The translations under genes were made by a program, and so were the position numbers. DNA of 64,000 bases from NCBI GenBank assembly GCA_902780175.1, contig CACZEU010000004.1, positions 33,535-97,534 on the forward strand, read 5' to 3'. This DNA is from an uncultured Bacteroidia bacterium (lineage in GTDB: Bacteria; Bacteroidota; Bacteroidia; Bacteroidales; UBA932). Shown piece by piece: positions 9,063-18,798 of this stretch. Within the stretch, counting starts at the first letter, position 1; each line of letters opens with the position of its first letter. The notes under the pieces are model-generated. The model did not search any database. It was not told the origin of the DNA and saw nothing but the letters and a program-made list of their open reading frames with translations.

Positions 9063-10587
9063 CAAGCGCATCCATCGCCGCCTTATAGACCGGATCGGTG
9101 TCCAGGTATAGGTGGTAGAAGGCGTTGTCGCCAAGCTTTGAATACCGGCCTATGAGGGCGCGTAGCTGGGAAAGCATATAGGGACGCTCGATGGCCCACT
9201 CGGCGCCGTCGGGTACGAGGCCGTCACGGGATTTTGCGAATGCGAGGAAGCCGGCTTCAACGTCGTTGCGGTCGAAATACTTCTGGAGCGTTCCGAAGTC
9301 TTCAATCGCCTGGAGTTCCTTCTTGTGACGGTCGAACCAGTCGGAGGCGAAGCGCATCGCGGTGGCTTTGCGGTTGCACATTATGTAGAACTTGCCCACC
9401 CTGGTGGTATCCATGGGAACGAAGATGTCGGGCACTATGCCGCCGCTTTCGACGCTCATGCTGTCGGCATCGACCATCTCTCCCCTCTCGTAACGGCGGT
9501 AGATATCCTCGTCGTAATTGTCGTACGACTTCTGGATACAGCGGCCTGAAGGGGAATAGAAGCGGGCCACGGTGATGCGTATGCCGGAGCCGTCGGTGAA
9601 GTCAACAGGCTCCTGCACGAGGCCCTTGCCGAAGGTCCTGCGGCCTACCAGCACAGCCCTGCCGTTGTCCTGCATGGCACCGGCGAAGATTTCGCTGGAG
9701 GAGGCGCTGCCCTCGGAGACAAGGAGGGTCAGCCCTATGTCCTGAAGCAGGCCGCGGCCGTCCGAAACGCAGTTCTCGCGCTTGTAGTTGCGGCCCTCCA
9801 TATACACTATCAGCTTGCCCTTGGGCAGGAAGTGGTTGCTCAGCATCAGCGCCTGGTCCATGTAGCCGCCGCCGTTGTCGCGAAGGTCGACGATGAGGTG
9901 GCGGAGGCCCTGTCTCCTCAACTCCTGCGCAGCCGCGGAGAATTCCTGGGAGGTGCTGCGGGAGAATTTGCTCAGGCGAAGGAAACCTACGGTATCATTC
10001 ACCATAAACGCAGCATCGACGGAATGGGTGGGAATGCGTCCGCGGACTATGTCAAACGGGATTACCTCACCGTCGCGGCTCACGGTCACGCAGACCTTGG
10101 TGCCGGCGGGGCCCTTCATGCGGCGCACCATGCTGTCCTGTGGGAACCTGACGCCCGCAATCGGGGTGTCGTTGACCTTGAGCAGGCGGTCGCCGGCAAG
10201 CATGCCGACGCGTTCCGCCGGGCCGCCGGGGATGACCTCGATGACTATCGCCGTATCGTTGGGCACGTTGAACTGTATGCCTATGCCGGAGAAATTGCCT
10301 GCAAGCTCTTCCTCGGAGGCCTCCAGCGTCTGGGGAGGCATATAGACGGAATGGGGATCGAGTGCCGACAGGGCGGCGCTGACAGCGGCGTCGGTGACCT
10401 TGGCGTGATCGACGGAATCGACGTACATCTCGTCGATTTTCTGCATTATCACGCTGAGCTTGAGCCAGTCTTCGTATTTGGACGCCAGCAGGCGGTTCTT
10501 TTCGGTGACGCGCATCAGGGGGATGGCGATTCCGGCGCCCAGCAGCAAGCCCGTGAGCACAAGGAGGATGGCGGTACTTTTCTTCAT
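9049..10587 (-). CDS. S41 family C-terminal processing peptidase
   Basis: A 512-residue tail-specific protease. An N-terminal membrane anchor (residues 5–25) precedes a helical region. A PDZ domain follows at about 95–185 (GIGIQFNVPNDTAIVIEVIPGGPA). The S41 catalytic core includes the nucleophile motif GSASSSEIFAGAM and the lysine in GRRTFGKGLVQ. It would cleave substrates from their C-termini in the periplasm. The start abuts the stop of the dCMP deaminase gene (no gap), so it is the last gene of an operon that begins with the lipoprotein at 13855. Confidence 0.94.
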   Translation of the reverse strand: MKKSTAILLVLTGLLLGAGIAIPLMRVTEKNRLLASKYEDWLKLSVIMQKIDEMYVDSVDHAKVTDAAVSAALSALDPHSVYMPPQTLEASEEELAGNFSGIGIQFNVPNDTAIVIEVIPGGPAERVGMLAGDRLLKVNDTPIAGVRFPQDSMVRRMKGPAGTKVCVTVSRDGEVIPFDIVRGRIPTHSVDAAFMVNDTVGFLRLSKFSRSTSQEFSAAAQELRRQGLRHLIVDLRDNGGGYMDQALMLSNHFLPKGKLIVYMEGRNYKRENCVSDGRGLLQDIGLTLLVSEGSASSSEIFAGAMQDNGRAVLVGRRTFGKGLVQEPVDFTDGSGIRITVARFYSPSGRCIQKSYDNYDEDIYRRYERGEMVDADSMSVESGGIVPDIFVPMDTTRVGKFYIMCNRKATAMRFASDWFDRHKKELQAIEDFGTLQKYFDRNDVEAGFLAFAKSRDGLVPDGAEWAIERPYMLSQLRALIGRYSKLGDNAFYHLYLDTDPVYKAAMDALATGR

Positions 10588-10989
10588 CTAATCTACCTTC
10601 TCTACTTCAATTCCGGCCCGCTTGAGCAGGTCGACGCCGTCGGTCAGGCGGTATTCATCCCTGTAGACCACACGCTTGATTCCGGACTGTATGATGAGTT
10701 TGGAGCACTCTATGCAGGGAGACGCCGTGACGTACAGGGTGGCTCCGGCGCTGTTGTTCCCGGATTTGGCGACCTTGGAAATGGCATTGGCCTCGGCGTG
10801 AAGGACGTACGGTTTGGTGACGCCGTTCTCCTCGCAGACGTTTTCGAATCCGGAGGGAGTGCCGTTGTAGCCGTCGGAGATGATCATGTTGTCCTTGACC
10901 AGCAGGGCCCCCACCTTGCGGCGCTTGCAGTAGGAGTTCTGGGCCCAGATTTCGGCCATTTCGAGGTATCGGGAGTCGAATTTGTTCAT
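10588..10989 (-). CDS. Deoxycytidylate deaminase family protein
   Basis: A 133-residue zinc-dependent deaminase. The zinc and proton-shuttle motif is HAEANAI and the second zinc motif is SPCIECSKL, in the order of ComEB/dCMP deaminases. It would convert dCMP to dUMP as a source of dTTP. The ATG overlaps the stop of the ligase gene upstream (ATGA). Some members of this family act on other cytidine compounds, but the small size and NGTPSGF segment fit dCMP deaminase. Confidence 0.92.
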   Translation of the reverse strand: MNKFDSRYLEMAEIWAQNSYCKRRKVGALLVKDNMIISDGYNGTPSGFENVCEENGVTKPYVLHAEANAISKVAKSGNNSAGATLYVTASPCIECSKLIIQSGIKRVVYRDEYRLTDGVDLLKRAGIEVEKVD

Positions 10990-12638
10990 CGCTGGTACAG
11001 GTAACGCTTGATGCTTCGCTTGGGAGTACGCTCAAAGTCCTCGGGAAGGAATTCTATCTTGCGTATCTGTGCGTAAACGGGGATCTGCTTGTTGATTTCC
11101 GGCAGGCAGTCGTTGATCTTCTGCTTGACCGACTCGTCGTCGAGCCCGTCGGCCTGGGCCTGGCGGTAATCGGGATAGATAAGTGCGGTGAGGCTGCCGT
11201 TGTCTTCGATGACGAGCGACTCCACCACATAATTCACATTGTTGATGACGGCCTCCAGTTCCTCAGGATAGATATTCTGTCCGGAAGGACCGAGGATCAT
11301 GCACTTGGAGCGGCCGCGCAGGTACAGGTAGCCGTCGGTGTCCATGACGCCCATGTCGCCGGTCTTGAACCAGTTGTCGTTGGTGAAAGACGCCTTGGTG
11401 GCCTGGCGGTTGTTGTAGTATCCGAGGAAGACGTTGTCGCCCTTGACCTGCACCTCGCCGGGTATCTTGAGGGGATTGGGAGAGTCGATGCGGATCTGGC
11501 ATCCGGGGATGGCGTAACCGCAGGAACCCTTCTTGGTGCGGTTCCAGTGGGCGTAGGTGATGATGGGGCCGCATTCGGTCATACCGTATCCCACGGTGAA
11601 GGGGAACTTGACGCGGCGCAGGAACTGCTCGACCTCGGGGTTGAAGGCGGCACCGCCGAGGATGACCTCCTCGAACTTGCCACCGAACGCCTCAATGAGG
11701 CCCTCGCGTATCTTGCCGAGGACGATCTGGTCCACCAGGGGGATGCTGAGCCAGGTCTTGTGGCGGTCGGCGATGGGCTTGATCTGAGACTTGTAAACCT
11801 TCTCTATGATGAGAGGCACCGCGATGATGCAGTCGGGATGTATCTCGGAGAACGCCTTCATGATGACCTTGGGGCTGGGAACGCGCGTAAGGAAGTGCAC
11901 GTGGGCGCCGATGGTCATTTCGAACAGGAACTCGAACATCATTCCGTACATGTGCGCGGAAGGCAGCAGGGCCACCATATTGGACTCGTTGTTCATCTGG
12001 GGCTCGGCGGTCTCGCCGGCAAGGCGGATGTTGCAGAGCAGCGACCTGTAGGGAAGCATTACGCCCTTGGAAAATCCGGATGTGCCGGAGGTATAGTTGA
12101 TGAGGGCGAGCTCCTCTGCGCTATCTTCGTAATAATCGAGGTCCTCCGGACGGAGGCCTTCGGGATGGATGCGGCGGAACTCCTCTCCAAGGTGCTCGCG
12201 GGCCTCGACAAGTTTCTGGTCGCGGGCGAGGATGTAATGGAGGGTGGACATGCGCACGAACACCAGTACGCCGGGCATTTCGGCCTCGGAGAGGCTCTCC
12301 CAGTTGGCCTCGTCCACGAAGAAGACTTTGCTCTCTGAGTGGTTGACGAGGTAATGGATATTCTCAGGCTTGAACTCATGGAGGAGGGGCACCGGAACTG
12401 CGCCGTATGTGAGGGCCGCCAGGAAGCATACGCCCCAGTTAGCCTGGTTCTTGGAGCAAAGGGCCACTTTGTCGCCTTTCTGCAGGCCGCATTCGCGGAA
12501 GCAGATGTGCAGCAGCTCGATGCGCTTCGCTACGTCGCTGTATTTGAGTGTAACGCCTTGATAATTGGACAGGGCTGCGCGCTCCCAGTTGTCCTGGAAG
12601 CTCTTCTGGAGTATCTTGTTTACTGATTGGAATGCCAT
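10986..12638 (-). CDS. AMP-binding acyl-CoA/acyl-ACP ligase (long-chain fatty acid type)
   Basis: A 550-residue ANL-superfamily adenylating enzyme. The P-loop-like motif is LINYTSGTSGFSKGVML (about 175–192), followed by the core motifs VGYGMTECGPI and FKTGDMGVMDTDGYLYLRGRSKCMI, and a C-terminal Lys (TPKRSIKRYLY) in the position of the catalytic A10 lysine. It would activate a fatty acid as acyl-AMP and pass it to CoA or ACP. It overlaps the upstream lipoprotein gene by 19 nt. The chain length preference is not visible. Confidence 0.93.
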   Translation of the reverse strand: MAFQSVNKILQKSFQDNWERAALSNYQGVTLKYSDVAKRIELLHICFRECGLQKGDKVALCSKNQANWGVCFLAALTYGAVPVPLLHEFKPENIHYLVNHSESKVFFVDEANWESLSEAEMPGVLVFVRMSTLHYILARDQKLVEAREHLGEEFRRIHPEGLRPEDLDYYEDSAEELALINYTSGTSGFSKGVMLPYRSLLCNIRLAGETAEPQMNNESNMVALLPSAHMYGMMFEFLFEMTIGAHVHFLTRVPSPKVIMKAFSEIHPDCIIAVPLIIEKVYKSQIKPIADRHKTWLSIPLVDQIVLGKIREGLIEAFGGKFEEVILGGAAFNPEVEQFLRRVKFPFTVGYGMTECGPIITYAHWNRTKKGSCGYAIPGCQIRIDSPNPLKIPGEVQVKGDNVFLGYYNNRQATKASFTNDNWFKTGDMGVMDTDGYLYLRGRSKCMILGPSGQNIYPEELEAVINNVNYVVESLVIEDNGSLTALIYPDYRQAQADGLDDESVKQKINDCLPEINKQIPVYAQIRKIEFLPEDFERTPKRSIKRYLYQR

Positions 12639-13855
12639 AACTTGATTCTGTCATCGTTTTTCCAGGACACACGGAAATCAGGACCGCCGGCCACGGCCTT
12701 GGCCTTGGACTGCCACTCTGCGGGAGCCTTGGACAAGGGGCTGTAGAGTTCCAGAGCCTCGCGCTGGCCGGTGATTATCCAGTTGCCGCGGCGGAGCATG
12801 CAGCTGTCGGCCTCGGCGAAGATGTTGCCGTAGAGGGAATGGGCAAAGCCCGTGACAGGGTTGGGGACGACGCCGTCGGACTGGGCCTTGTCCTTCACGC
12901 GGAGGGCGTTGATCCTGCCCCGCGAAGTGAAAACGACCGCAGCCTCACGCACGCCAGCCTCTTTCTCCCATGCCCTGGGATCCTTGCCGGTGCTGCTCCA
13001 TACCTTGGAAAGACCGTTGTTATAGGCCTCCAGGACAACGCGTGCGTCGAGCCAGCGCTCGAACCCAACACGGTAGTCGCTTATGGAGGCGATGGGAATA
13101 TCTACGAAGAATGTGTAATCCTCAGGCAGGACCTCGGGCAGACGGCTGGAGGCTTCCTGCATGGAGGCGCAGAAATTCGTGTAATACTTTTCTCCCTCGG
13201 GGCAGACGGGGATGATTTCATCCTCGCTGCGGACCATCCACTCGCTGGCGTCCTTGAGGAAAGCGGGTACGCGGCCGGACAGATAGCCGGTGAACATATC
13301 CTTGAACAGCTTCCTGGATGCGCTGCTGCGGTAAATCTGGTAGTCCCCGGAAGGGAGCACGCCTGCGACCCTGTCGAAGCCGGGGGCGTCGAGGATGGAC
13401 GTTTCCGAGGCGAGGTTCCTGGCGGCGACGAGCATGACGGTCTCGGAGCCGCTGAGGAGCAGGGCGTTGTGCTGCCCGAGCGTGATATGGGAATGGAAGA
13501 CTCCGGCGGAATCGGCCTGGGCCATCACATTTGCGGCCACGGCGAGGGTGTCGTCGGAAGCCTTGCCGGCCTCGACTATGATGAGGGCCGTAAGGGTACC
13601 GACGTCGCACGCGGCGATGACGGCACGGCTGCGGCCAAGGCGGCCGAAATCAATCTTGTGGATGGTGCTTGTGGAATCAATCATCCTGGACAGACCGCTG
13701 TCCAGACGGGAAAATACACCGATGTGCTGGGCGTCCGAAGGCACGGCGGCCAGAAGCTCGGGGGCCTCTGAAGCGGCTCCGGGAACGCCGGTCCCGCAGG
13801 ATGCGGCTGCCACGGAAAGCACAAGGGCCGACAGGAAAAGTACACACTTACGCAT
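12620..13855 (-). CDS. Predicted lipoprotein, unknown function
   Basis: A 411-residue protein starting MRKCVLFLSAL, with a signal peptide and a lipobox-like AAASC near residue 20, so it is probably anchored in the outer membrane. The rest is soluble, with repeated segments such as LLAAVPSDAQHIGVF that recall proteins in which each half asks about progress toward a bound state (DUF3352-like), but the match is weak. The ATG at 13855 is preferred over the in-frame TTG at 13864, which lies inside a promoter box. It heads an operon with the acyl ligase, dCMP deaminase and S41 protease. Confidence 0.8.
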   Translation of the reverse strand: MRKCVLFLSALVLSVAAASCGTGVPGAASEAPELLAAVPSDAQHIGVFSRLDSGLSRMIDSTSTIHKIDFGRLGRSRAVIAACDVGTLTALIIVEAGKASDDTLAVAANVMAQADSAGVFHSHITLGQHNALLLSGSETVMLVAARNLASETSILDAPGFDRVAGVLPSGDYQIYRSSASRKLFKDMFTGYLSGRVPAFLKDASEWMVRSEDEIIPVCPEGEKYYTNFCASMQEASSRLPEVLPEDYTFFVDIPIASISDYRVGFERWLDARVVLEAYNNGLSKVWSSTGKDPRAWEKEAGVREAAVVFTSRGRINALRVKDKAQSDGVVPNPVTGFAHSLYGNIFAEADSCMLRRGNWIITGQREALELYSPLSKAPAEWQSKAKAVAGGPDFRVSWKNDDRIKLWHSNQ

Positions 13856-13861
13856 AATGCG

Positions 13862-13869
13862 CAAATATA
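13862..13869 (-). promoter_or_regulatory. -7 box for the lipoprotein–ligase operon
   Basis: TATATTTG on the minus strand (CAAATATA on plus) fits TAnnTTTG and ends 6 nt before the ATG at 13855. No -33 TTTG is evident. It predicts a leaderless or very short-leader mRNA. Confidence 0.5.
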
Positions 13870-13909
13870 GTTATTTTTCCTCTATTTCGTTCGCCGGATG
13901 AACAGAAGT

Positions 13910-15667
13910 CTACTTCGCCTCGATTTCCAGCGTCAGAGTGTACTTCCGGCCCGACTGGGAGGTTACGGAGGCCTCAACGGTGTGGGAGCCGGCCGTGAGC
14001 ATAACTCTCAGATCCGACACGGGCACGCCGTCGAGACTCCATTCAACCGATGCGGCGGGATCGGACTTGCAGTCGTCAAGGGCGAAAGTGAAAAAACGGC
14101 CTGCGCTGTATACTCCTCCGCCCGGATTGGAGATGGAGGCAAAATCCAGGGAGGCCACTACAGGTACCGTGACATTGAACGTCACCGACCCGTCAGCATA
14201 GGCGATATCGGAGAAAACGTATCCGCACTTCTCCTTGCTCCAGCCAACCGGTTCATATGAGGTGACCCTCCCTTTTCCAGGGAACGGCATGTACGTCTCT
14301 TTGCCGTACTTCAGGTTTCCCTGGTCGGCTGCCGGTATGATGTAGAAGCACGGATGTTTACCGTTGGCGTTGATGCTGTTGTAATAATTCCAGAATGTCC
14401 AGAGGTCGGATGCGGAAACCGAATAACCGCCCAGCGATACCTCACGGCCCGACTTGTCCACGTGGTAAACCAGGAGACCGCGGCCGGGCAGATACTTGTC
14501 CCAGCCGTCGGCATTCCTGCACTCGTACAGGAAATACTCCCCATCCGTATCCGTAGGCGTCATATAGCCGATGTTGTTGTCGACGCCGGGAAGGGTCACG
14601 GGGCCGGACCTGGTGAAGCTGCGGACAGAGCTTTCGTCGAGCCAGCCGATCATCACGCGCTCAAGGATATTCAGATAAGGAGGGGTACGGCTTTCGTTCA
14701 GGTACGACCCGCCGTCCATCAGGGAGTATGAGAGCAGGCCCGAGCACTGTCCGTTATCAGACCAGTTGGTGTCGTAAAAGTCCGGGAGACCCATTGCATG
14801 GGCGAATTCATGGCAGACACCGCCTATGCCGGTAAGTTTGTCCTTGTTGACTCCAGAACCGTTAAGTTCGTTGGAACAGGCATACGAGTCTATCTTCACG
14901 CCGTCGAGCTGCAGAGTCCTGCCGGCAGCGGACAGGGACCATTGATGCGGCCAGATGGAATTGAGGTCGGAAGAATCGGCCTCGCCATATCCGGCGTAGT
15001 ACATATACACGAGATCGACTTCGCCGTCGTCATCCAGGTCGTAATCGGAAAAATCGATCTGGTCGTCGAGTGCCTTGCAGCCGTCGGCAACGGCCTCTGC
15101 GGGACGCTTGTCATTCCCCTGAGAGTTGTTGCCTCCATAGTACGACTTGTCCCTGGAAAGCTTTACGGGGCCGAAGACGTCGAATACCGGTTCGAACTTC
15201 CCGTGCGAATTGTCGTAATAGTAGTCCCTTGCCGAGCCGGTGGCGCCGTCTTCCGAGAAACCGGGTTCGTTGAGATGGCGGTAGAATGCCGACGCAGGAT
15301 CTTCCACCTTGAACGGCAGGTCGTTGAATTCCACCAGTATCACGAGGAAACGCTTCCGGCCGACAGCTATAGGATCCTGCGGGGCCAGATGCATCTTCAT
15401 CCTGGCACTGCGGCGGATCCTGGCGGCTGCCGCGGCCTGGGACGGCGAGACGCCCTCGTCCACGCGGTAGAAGCCGTCTGAATCAACTTTTACCACACGC
15501 CCCTGGGTGTCCGTAAGCCAGTGTCCCCATTCGTCGCCGTGGCGCATGAGGGTTATGGTGCTGCCGTCGGGCTGCTGGAAAACGTATTTGCCGGGCCGGG
15601 CCGGAATGGCTTGAAGGGAGGTGGCGCAGATAACGGCCAGAGCGATGGAAAGCAATATCTTTTTCAT
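13910..15667 (-). CDS. Secreted M6-family metalloprotease
   Basis: A 585-residue exported protease. A signal peptide (residues 1–20, KILLSIALAVICATSLQA) is followed by an N-terminal propeptide-like region (to ~105). The catalytic domain has the zinc motif HEFAHAMGLPDFYD at 286–299, typical of M6 (immune inhibitor A-like) enzymes. It also holds YDNSHGKFEPVFDVFGP, a Ca-like DYDLDDDGEVDLVY loop and GYSLMDGG. The last ~90 residues look like an Ig-like domain. Upstream is a DUF4988 lipoprotein gene (4 nt gap). It is the last gene of the alpha-galactosidase/TonB receptor locus and probably digests host or dietary protein at the surface or outside the cell. Confidence 0.88.
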   Translation of the reverse strand: MKKILLSIALAVICATSLQAIPARPGKYVFQQPDGSTITLMRHGDEWGHWLTDTQGRVVKVDSDGFYRVDEGVSPSQAAAAARIRRSARMKMHLAPQDPIAVGRKRFLVILVEFNDLPFKVEDPASAFYRHLNEPGFSEDGATGSARDYYYDNSHGKFEPVFDVFGPVKLSRDKSYYGGNNSQGNDKRPAEAVADGCKALDDQIDFSDYDLDDDGEVDLVYMYYAGYGEADSSDLNSIWPHQWSLSAAGRTLQLDGVKIDSYACSNELNGSGVNKDKLTGIGGVCHEFAHAMGLPDFYDTNWSDNGQCSGLLSYSLMDGGSYLNESRTPPYLNILERVMIGWLDESSVRSFTRSGPVTLPGVDNNIGYMTPTDTDGEYFLYECRNADGWDKYLPGRGLLVYHVDKSGREVSLGGYSVSASDLWTFWNYYNSINANGKHPCFYIIPAADQGNLKYGKETYMPFPGKGRVTSYEPVGWSKEKCGYVFSDIAYADGSVTFNVTVPVVASLDFASISNPGGGVYSAGRFFTFALDDCKSDPAASVEWSLDGVPVSDLRVMLTAGSHTVEASVTSQSGRKYTLTLEIEAK

Positions 15668-15671
15668 GGCC

Positions 15672-16880
15672 TTACATTTTGATTATTACGCCGTTGCCTT
15701 CGTCGTCGAGAAGCCAGGCAAGTCCGCCTTCCATCTTTTCGGCACGCACGTCGAGCGTCCTGGAGATTACCTGCTCGCCGTACTGTTTCCAGTCGATTCC
15801 TATGGTCATACGGTCCGACAGCGACAGCGGTGAATTTATTCCTGATACAAGCACCTGCTCCTGTGTCTTGGGTTCTAGTATGCCGAAGACCATGCCGGTG
15901 CCGCCGTCGACGCGGACGATCTGGTCGGTACCCTTGGTATAGGGGCGTACGAGGCCGTCGACGATAAGTCCGGGGAGGCCGAAGGACAGGACGGGATTGG
16001 GCTTGACCCTGACCTCTACGATGCGTACGTAGCTGCTGCCGTCACTTCCGTTGAGGACGATGAAGACCTTGCTGTCGGAGGCGTACAGGGGGACCTGGAT
16101 GCTGAAGGTTCCCTTGTCGGAAACGGGGTCGCTGAAGCTGACCTTCCAGCCCTCGGGCTCGTATGAGCTGAATCTGTATTCAACCCCCTCGGGTGCAATG
16201 ACTTCGTACCCGGTTGAAGCTATGGTGCCGGAGGCTATGGCCGTAATCGCATCTTCGTCGAACAGCAACTGGAGCCGTATCATCGACTGGCTCTTGGGGA
16301 GCATGACGATTGAACCGTCCGAAAGGGTGAAAAGGACGTTGCGGGGATCGGTGGTGAAGTCGATGCCGGTAATCAGGGAACCCTGGCCGCCGAGCATCGA
16401 ACCGGCGAGAGTCCAGTTCCTGCCGTCCATAGACACATACCAGTTGCCGTCCTCTATGCGTACAAGAGGGATATGGCTGTCGGCGCCACCGGCGGGAATC
16501 TTCTCACCGCCAGCGAGGAGCCACTCTCCTCCGGCTGTCCAGTACCAGTTGCCGTCGGTATCCTGACGTACGGAAATCGGGGGCTCGCTGCCGTCGGTGC
16601 TGCCCGTGACGTATATGTCGGTGCTCTTGCCGTCGGAATCCACCAGCGTAACCTTGAAACTGGTGCCGTCCTGCATCTCGGTGACGGAGCTTACTAGGTA
16701 TTTTCCGCTCAGGAGAGCCTGAAGGCCGCTGAGTTTGCCGCTCATCTCGCTCACCTGCTGCTCAAGAGCGGTGAGGCGGGAGTCGAGGTCTTCCAGCTTT
16801 TCATCTATTTCCTGCAGATGCTTGCAGCCGGAAAGCGGCAGTACAAGCAGGGCTGTCAATATCAGCAGTGTCTTTTTCAT
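15672..16880 (-). CDS. Surface lipoprotein with DUF4988 (PL29 N-terminal type) module
   Basis: A 402-residue lipoprotein. The start at 16880 gives a clean lipoprotein signal (LLILTALLVLPLSGC); a frame extending to 16931 adds 17 unlikely residues. A short coiled coil (residues 22–55, LEDLDSRLTALEQQVSEM) is followed by a DUF4988-type β-repeat region with DGNWYWTAGGEWLLAGG and DGNWYVSMDGRNW. The C-terminal half is β-rich with a BACON-like look. It lies between the TonB receptor (40 nt upstream) and the M6 protease. Such modules occur on Bacteroidales surface lipoproteins of diverse loci; ligand unknown. Confidence 0.8.
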   Translation of the reverse strand: MKKTLLILTALLVLPLSGCKHLQEIDEKLEDLDSRLTALEQQVSEMSGKLSGLQALLSGKYLVSSVTEMQDGTSFKVTLVDSDGKSTDIYVTGSTDGSEPPISVRQDTDGNWYWTAGGEWLLAGGEKIPAGGADSHIPLVRIEDGNWYVSMDGRNWTLAGSMLGGQGSLITGIDFTTDPRNVLFTLSDGSIVMLPKSQSMIRLQLLFDEDAITAIASGTIASTGYEVIAPEGVEYRFSSYEPEGWKVSFSDPVSDKGTFSIQVPLYASDSKVFIVLNGSDGSSYVRIVEVRVKPNPVLSFGLPGLIVDGLVRPYTKGTDQIVRVDGGTGMVFGILEPKTQEQVLVSGINSPLSLSDRMTIGIDWKQYGEQVISRTLDVRAEKMEGGLAWLLDDEGNGVIIKM

Positions 16881-16920
16881 CACTTTTTCGTTAGGGAGGG
16901 CAAAGGTAGGAACAATTACC

Positions 16921-18798
16921 CTAAAAGGCAAACTCCAGATGCAGCATCAGGCCGGTTCCGGGCATGGGGTAGCCCTTGACTATCTGGTATTGCGAATTGA
17001 AGATATTCGAAACCCGCAGGCCGGCACGGCAGGGTCCGAAGGACTTTGCAAGCAGCGCATCGCTTGCGGACCATGGCGGCAGGTAGTAATCCGGGGCCTC
17101 CGAAGTGGTGGACCAGCGGTGGCCGGTGACGGAAGTGTCCCATTCCAGCGACCACCCGCGCCATTCGGCCTTGAGAGCCACGCTGCCGCTGTGGACGGGA
17201 GCGTAGGGAATCTGGAGACCGTAAGTCCGGCGCGACGGGTCGGAATGGTCAACGGCACGCTGGAAAGTATAGCGCAGGGTGCCCTGCATGCGGAATTCTC
17301 CGAGTGTGCCCTCTCCCTGGAGCCTTGCATCGACGCCGCCGATATCGACCTTCCCTATGTTGAGCATGCTCCAGCGGAACTGCGTGGCGGTAGGAAGGGC
17401 GACTATCTTGTCCGTCACCCTGTTATAATAGGGCGACAGGCGGAAGGACAGGTGAGGGCCGTGCAGGCGCAGGTCCAATCCTGCCTGGTCCGCATATTCC
17501 GGACGCAGGTTGACGTTGCCTATTGCGATGTAATACAGGTCGTTGAATGACGGAAGGCGGCAGGTGCGCCGGGCGAAGGCCTCCACATCGAGCCATCGGA
17601 GGGGTTCCCAATGAAGGCTTGCGGACGGCATCCAGGCGCCGCGGAAAACGCCTGCATCCCACGCGCCCTGCCACAGGATATGGGCCGAAGCCCGGAAGCG
17701 CTCCCGGATATAGCGGCCGGCAAGAACGGCCGTCAGCGTGGTACGCTCGGGGTCGACGTCATAGGACCTGTCGGCCTGAAGCACGCTCCGCTGGACGTCA
17801 GTGGAAAGGTCGACGGACCAATCGTCACCGACGGCAAGAGACTGGGCCAGAGAGAGATAGGCGCTCCGCTGGCGGAAGCGGAGGTCGGCGGGCATCGCCA
17901 TAGGATTCTTCTCGGGATGGGAGTTGTAATGGGTATAACTGTCGGCAAGCTTGAAGCGGATTGCGGCGGAATACGGGCCGTCCGTGCCTGAACGCCAGCC
18001 TCCCTGCAGGAAGGCGTCCTGGTCGGCCTGCCGCTCTGCGCTGAAGGGGAAACCGGCAGCCCGGCGGATGACAGGCCCGGGGAAGCCCCTCTCGGAGCCG
18101 TAGGCATACAGCATCAGGTTCCATTCCCCACCCAGCAGGCTGCCGTCCAGGCGGCTTTCCAGCCGGAGGCTGCGGATGTCGGAATTCTCCCGGAAAAGAG
18201 TGGTGTCGAAGAAATGGAAGCGGTAGCGACCGCCGCTGTAAAGGAATTCGGCACCGGCGCTCAGGCGGAGCTTCTTCCAGACTTTGTCGCGCCGAAGCGC
18301 CGCACCGGCGGTCAGGAAAGAGCCGCCCCGCGCACTGATGCGCCAGCTGTCCTTCTGCGGCCTCGTGGGCTCAAGGTACAGCGCAGCACCTCCGGCGTAC
18401 TCCTTTGCAGTCTGCAGCCGGATGGTCTTCCCTCCGTTGTACAATGCCACCGCGCCGAAGCTTTCAGCCGAGAAGCGTCCCAGGTCCACCTGCATATTCT
18501 GGGCGTTGTCTATCTGTATCCCGTCGATGAAAACACCCGTATGTTCGCTGCCCAGGCCCCTGATATTCACCGTCTTGAGCCCTCCGGCTCCGCCGTAATC
18601 CTTCAGCTGCACCCCTGTGAAGCGGCGTACGGCATCTGTGATGAGAGGCTGCCCCCGGTCCAGCTGCACCTCTTCCGCAGCCCTCGTTACCGGCACGGCG
18701 GAGAGGGCGCTCACGCGGGACGCTGAAAGCGTATCGGCCTCCTGCGCACCCATGGCCCAGGAGGTCGACAGAAGGATGATGGCAACGAATTTACGCAA
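16921..18798 (-). CDS. TonB-dependent outer-membrane receptor, BtuB-like
   Basis: A 625-residue receptor with a signal peptide (residues 1–18). The plug domain follows at about 40–150, with DAVRRFTGVQLKDYGGAGG and VNIRGLGSEHTGVFIDGIQI. A ~460-residue β-barrel with alternating aromatic strands ends in LMLHLEFAF, the terminal aromatic required by the BAM machinery. No CarboxypepD-like N-terminal extension and no SusD partner are seen, so it is not a SusC. Its upstream neighbour is a DUF5074 propeller lipoprotein, the pairing known for BtuB–BtuG cobamide transport. The substrate is inferred, not shown. Confidence 0.88.
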   Translation of the reverse strand: MRKFVAIILLSTSWAMGAQEADTLSASRVSALSAVPVTRAAEEVQLDRGQPLITDAVRRFTGVQLKDYGGAGGLKTVNIRGLGSEHTGVFIDGIQIDNAQNMQVDLGRFSAESFGAVALYNGGKTIRLQTAKEYAGGAALYLEPTRPQKDSWRISARGGSFLTAGAALRRDKVWKKLRLSAGAEFLYSGGRYRFHFFDTTLFRENSDIRSLRLESRLDGSLLGGEWNLMLYAYGSERGFPGPVIRRAAGFPFSAERQADQDAFLQGGWRSGTDGPYSAAIRFKLADSYTHYNSHPEKNPMAMPADLRFRQRSAYLSLAQSLAVGDDWSVDLSTDVQRSVLQADRSYDVDPERTTLTAVLAGRYIRERFRASAHILWQGAWDAGVFRGAWMPSASLHWEPLRWLDVEAFARRTCRLPSFNDLYYIAIGNVNLRPEYADQAGLDLRLHGPHLSFRLSPYYNRVTDKIVALPTATQFRWSMLNIGKVDIGGVDARLQGEGTLGEFRMQGTLRYTFQRAVDHSDPSRRTYGLQIPYAPVHSGSVALKAEWRGWSLEWDTSVTGHRWSTTSEAPDYYLPPWSASDALLAKSFGPCRAGLRVSNIFNSQYQIVKGYPMPGTGLMLHLEFAF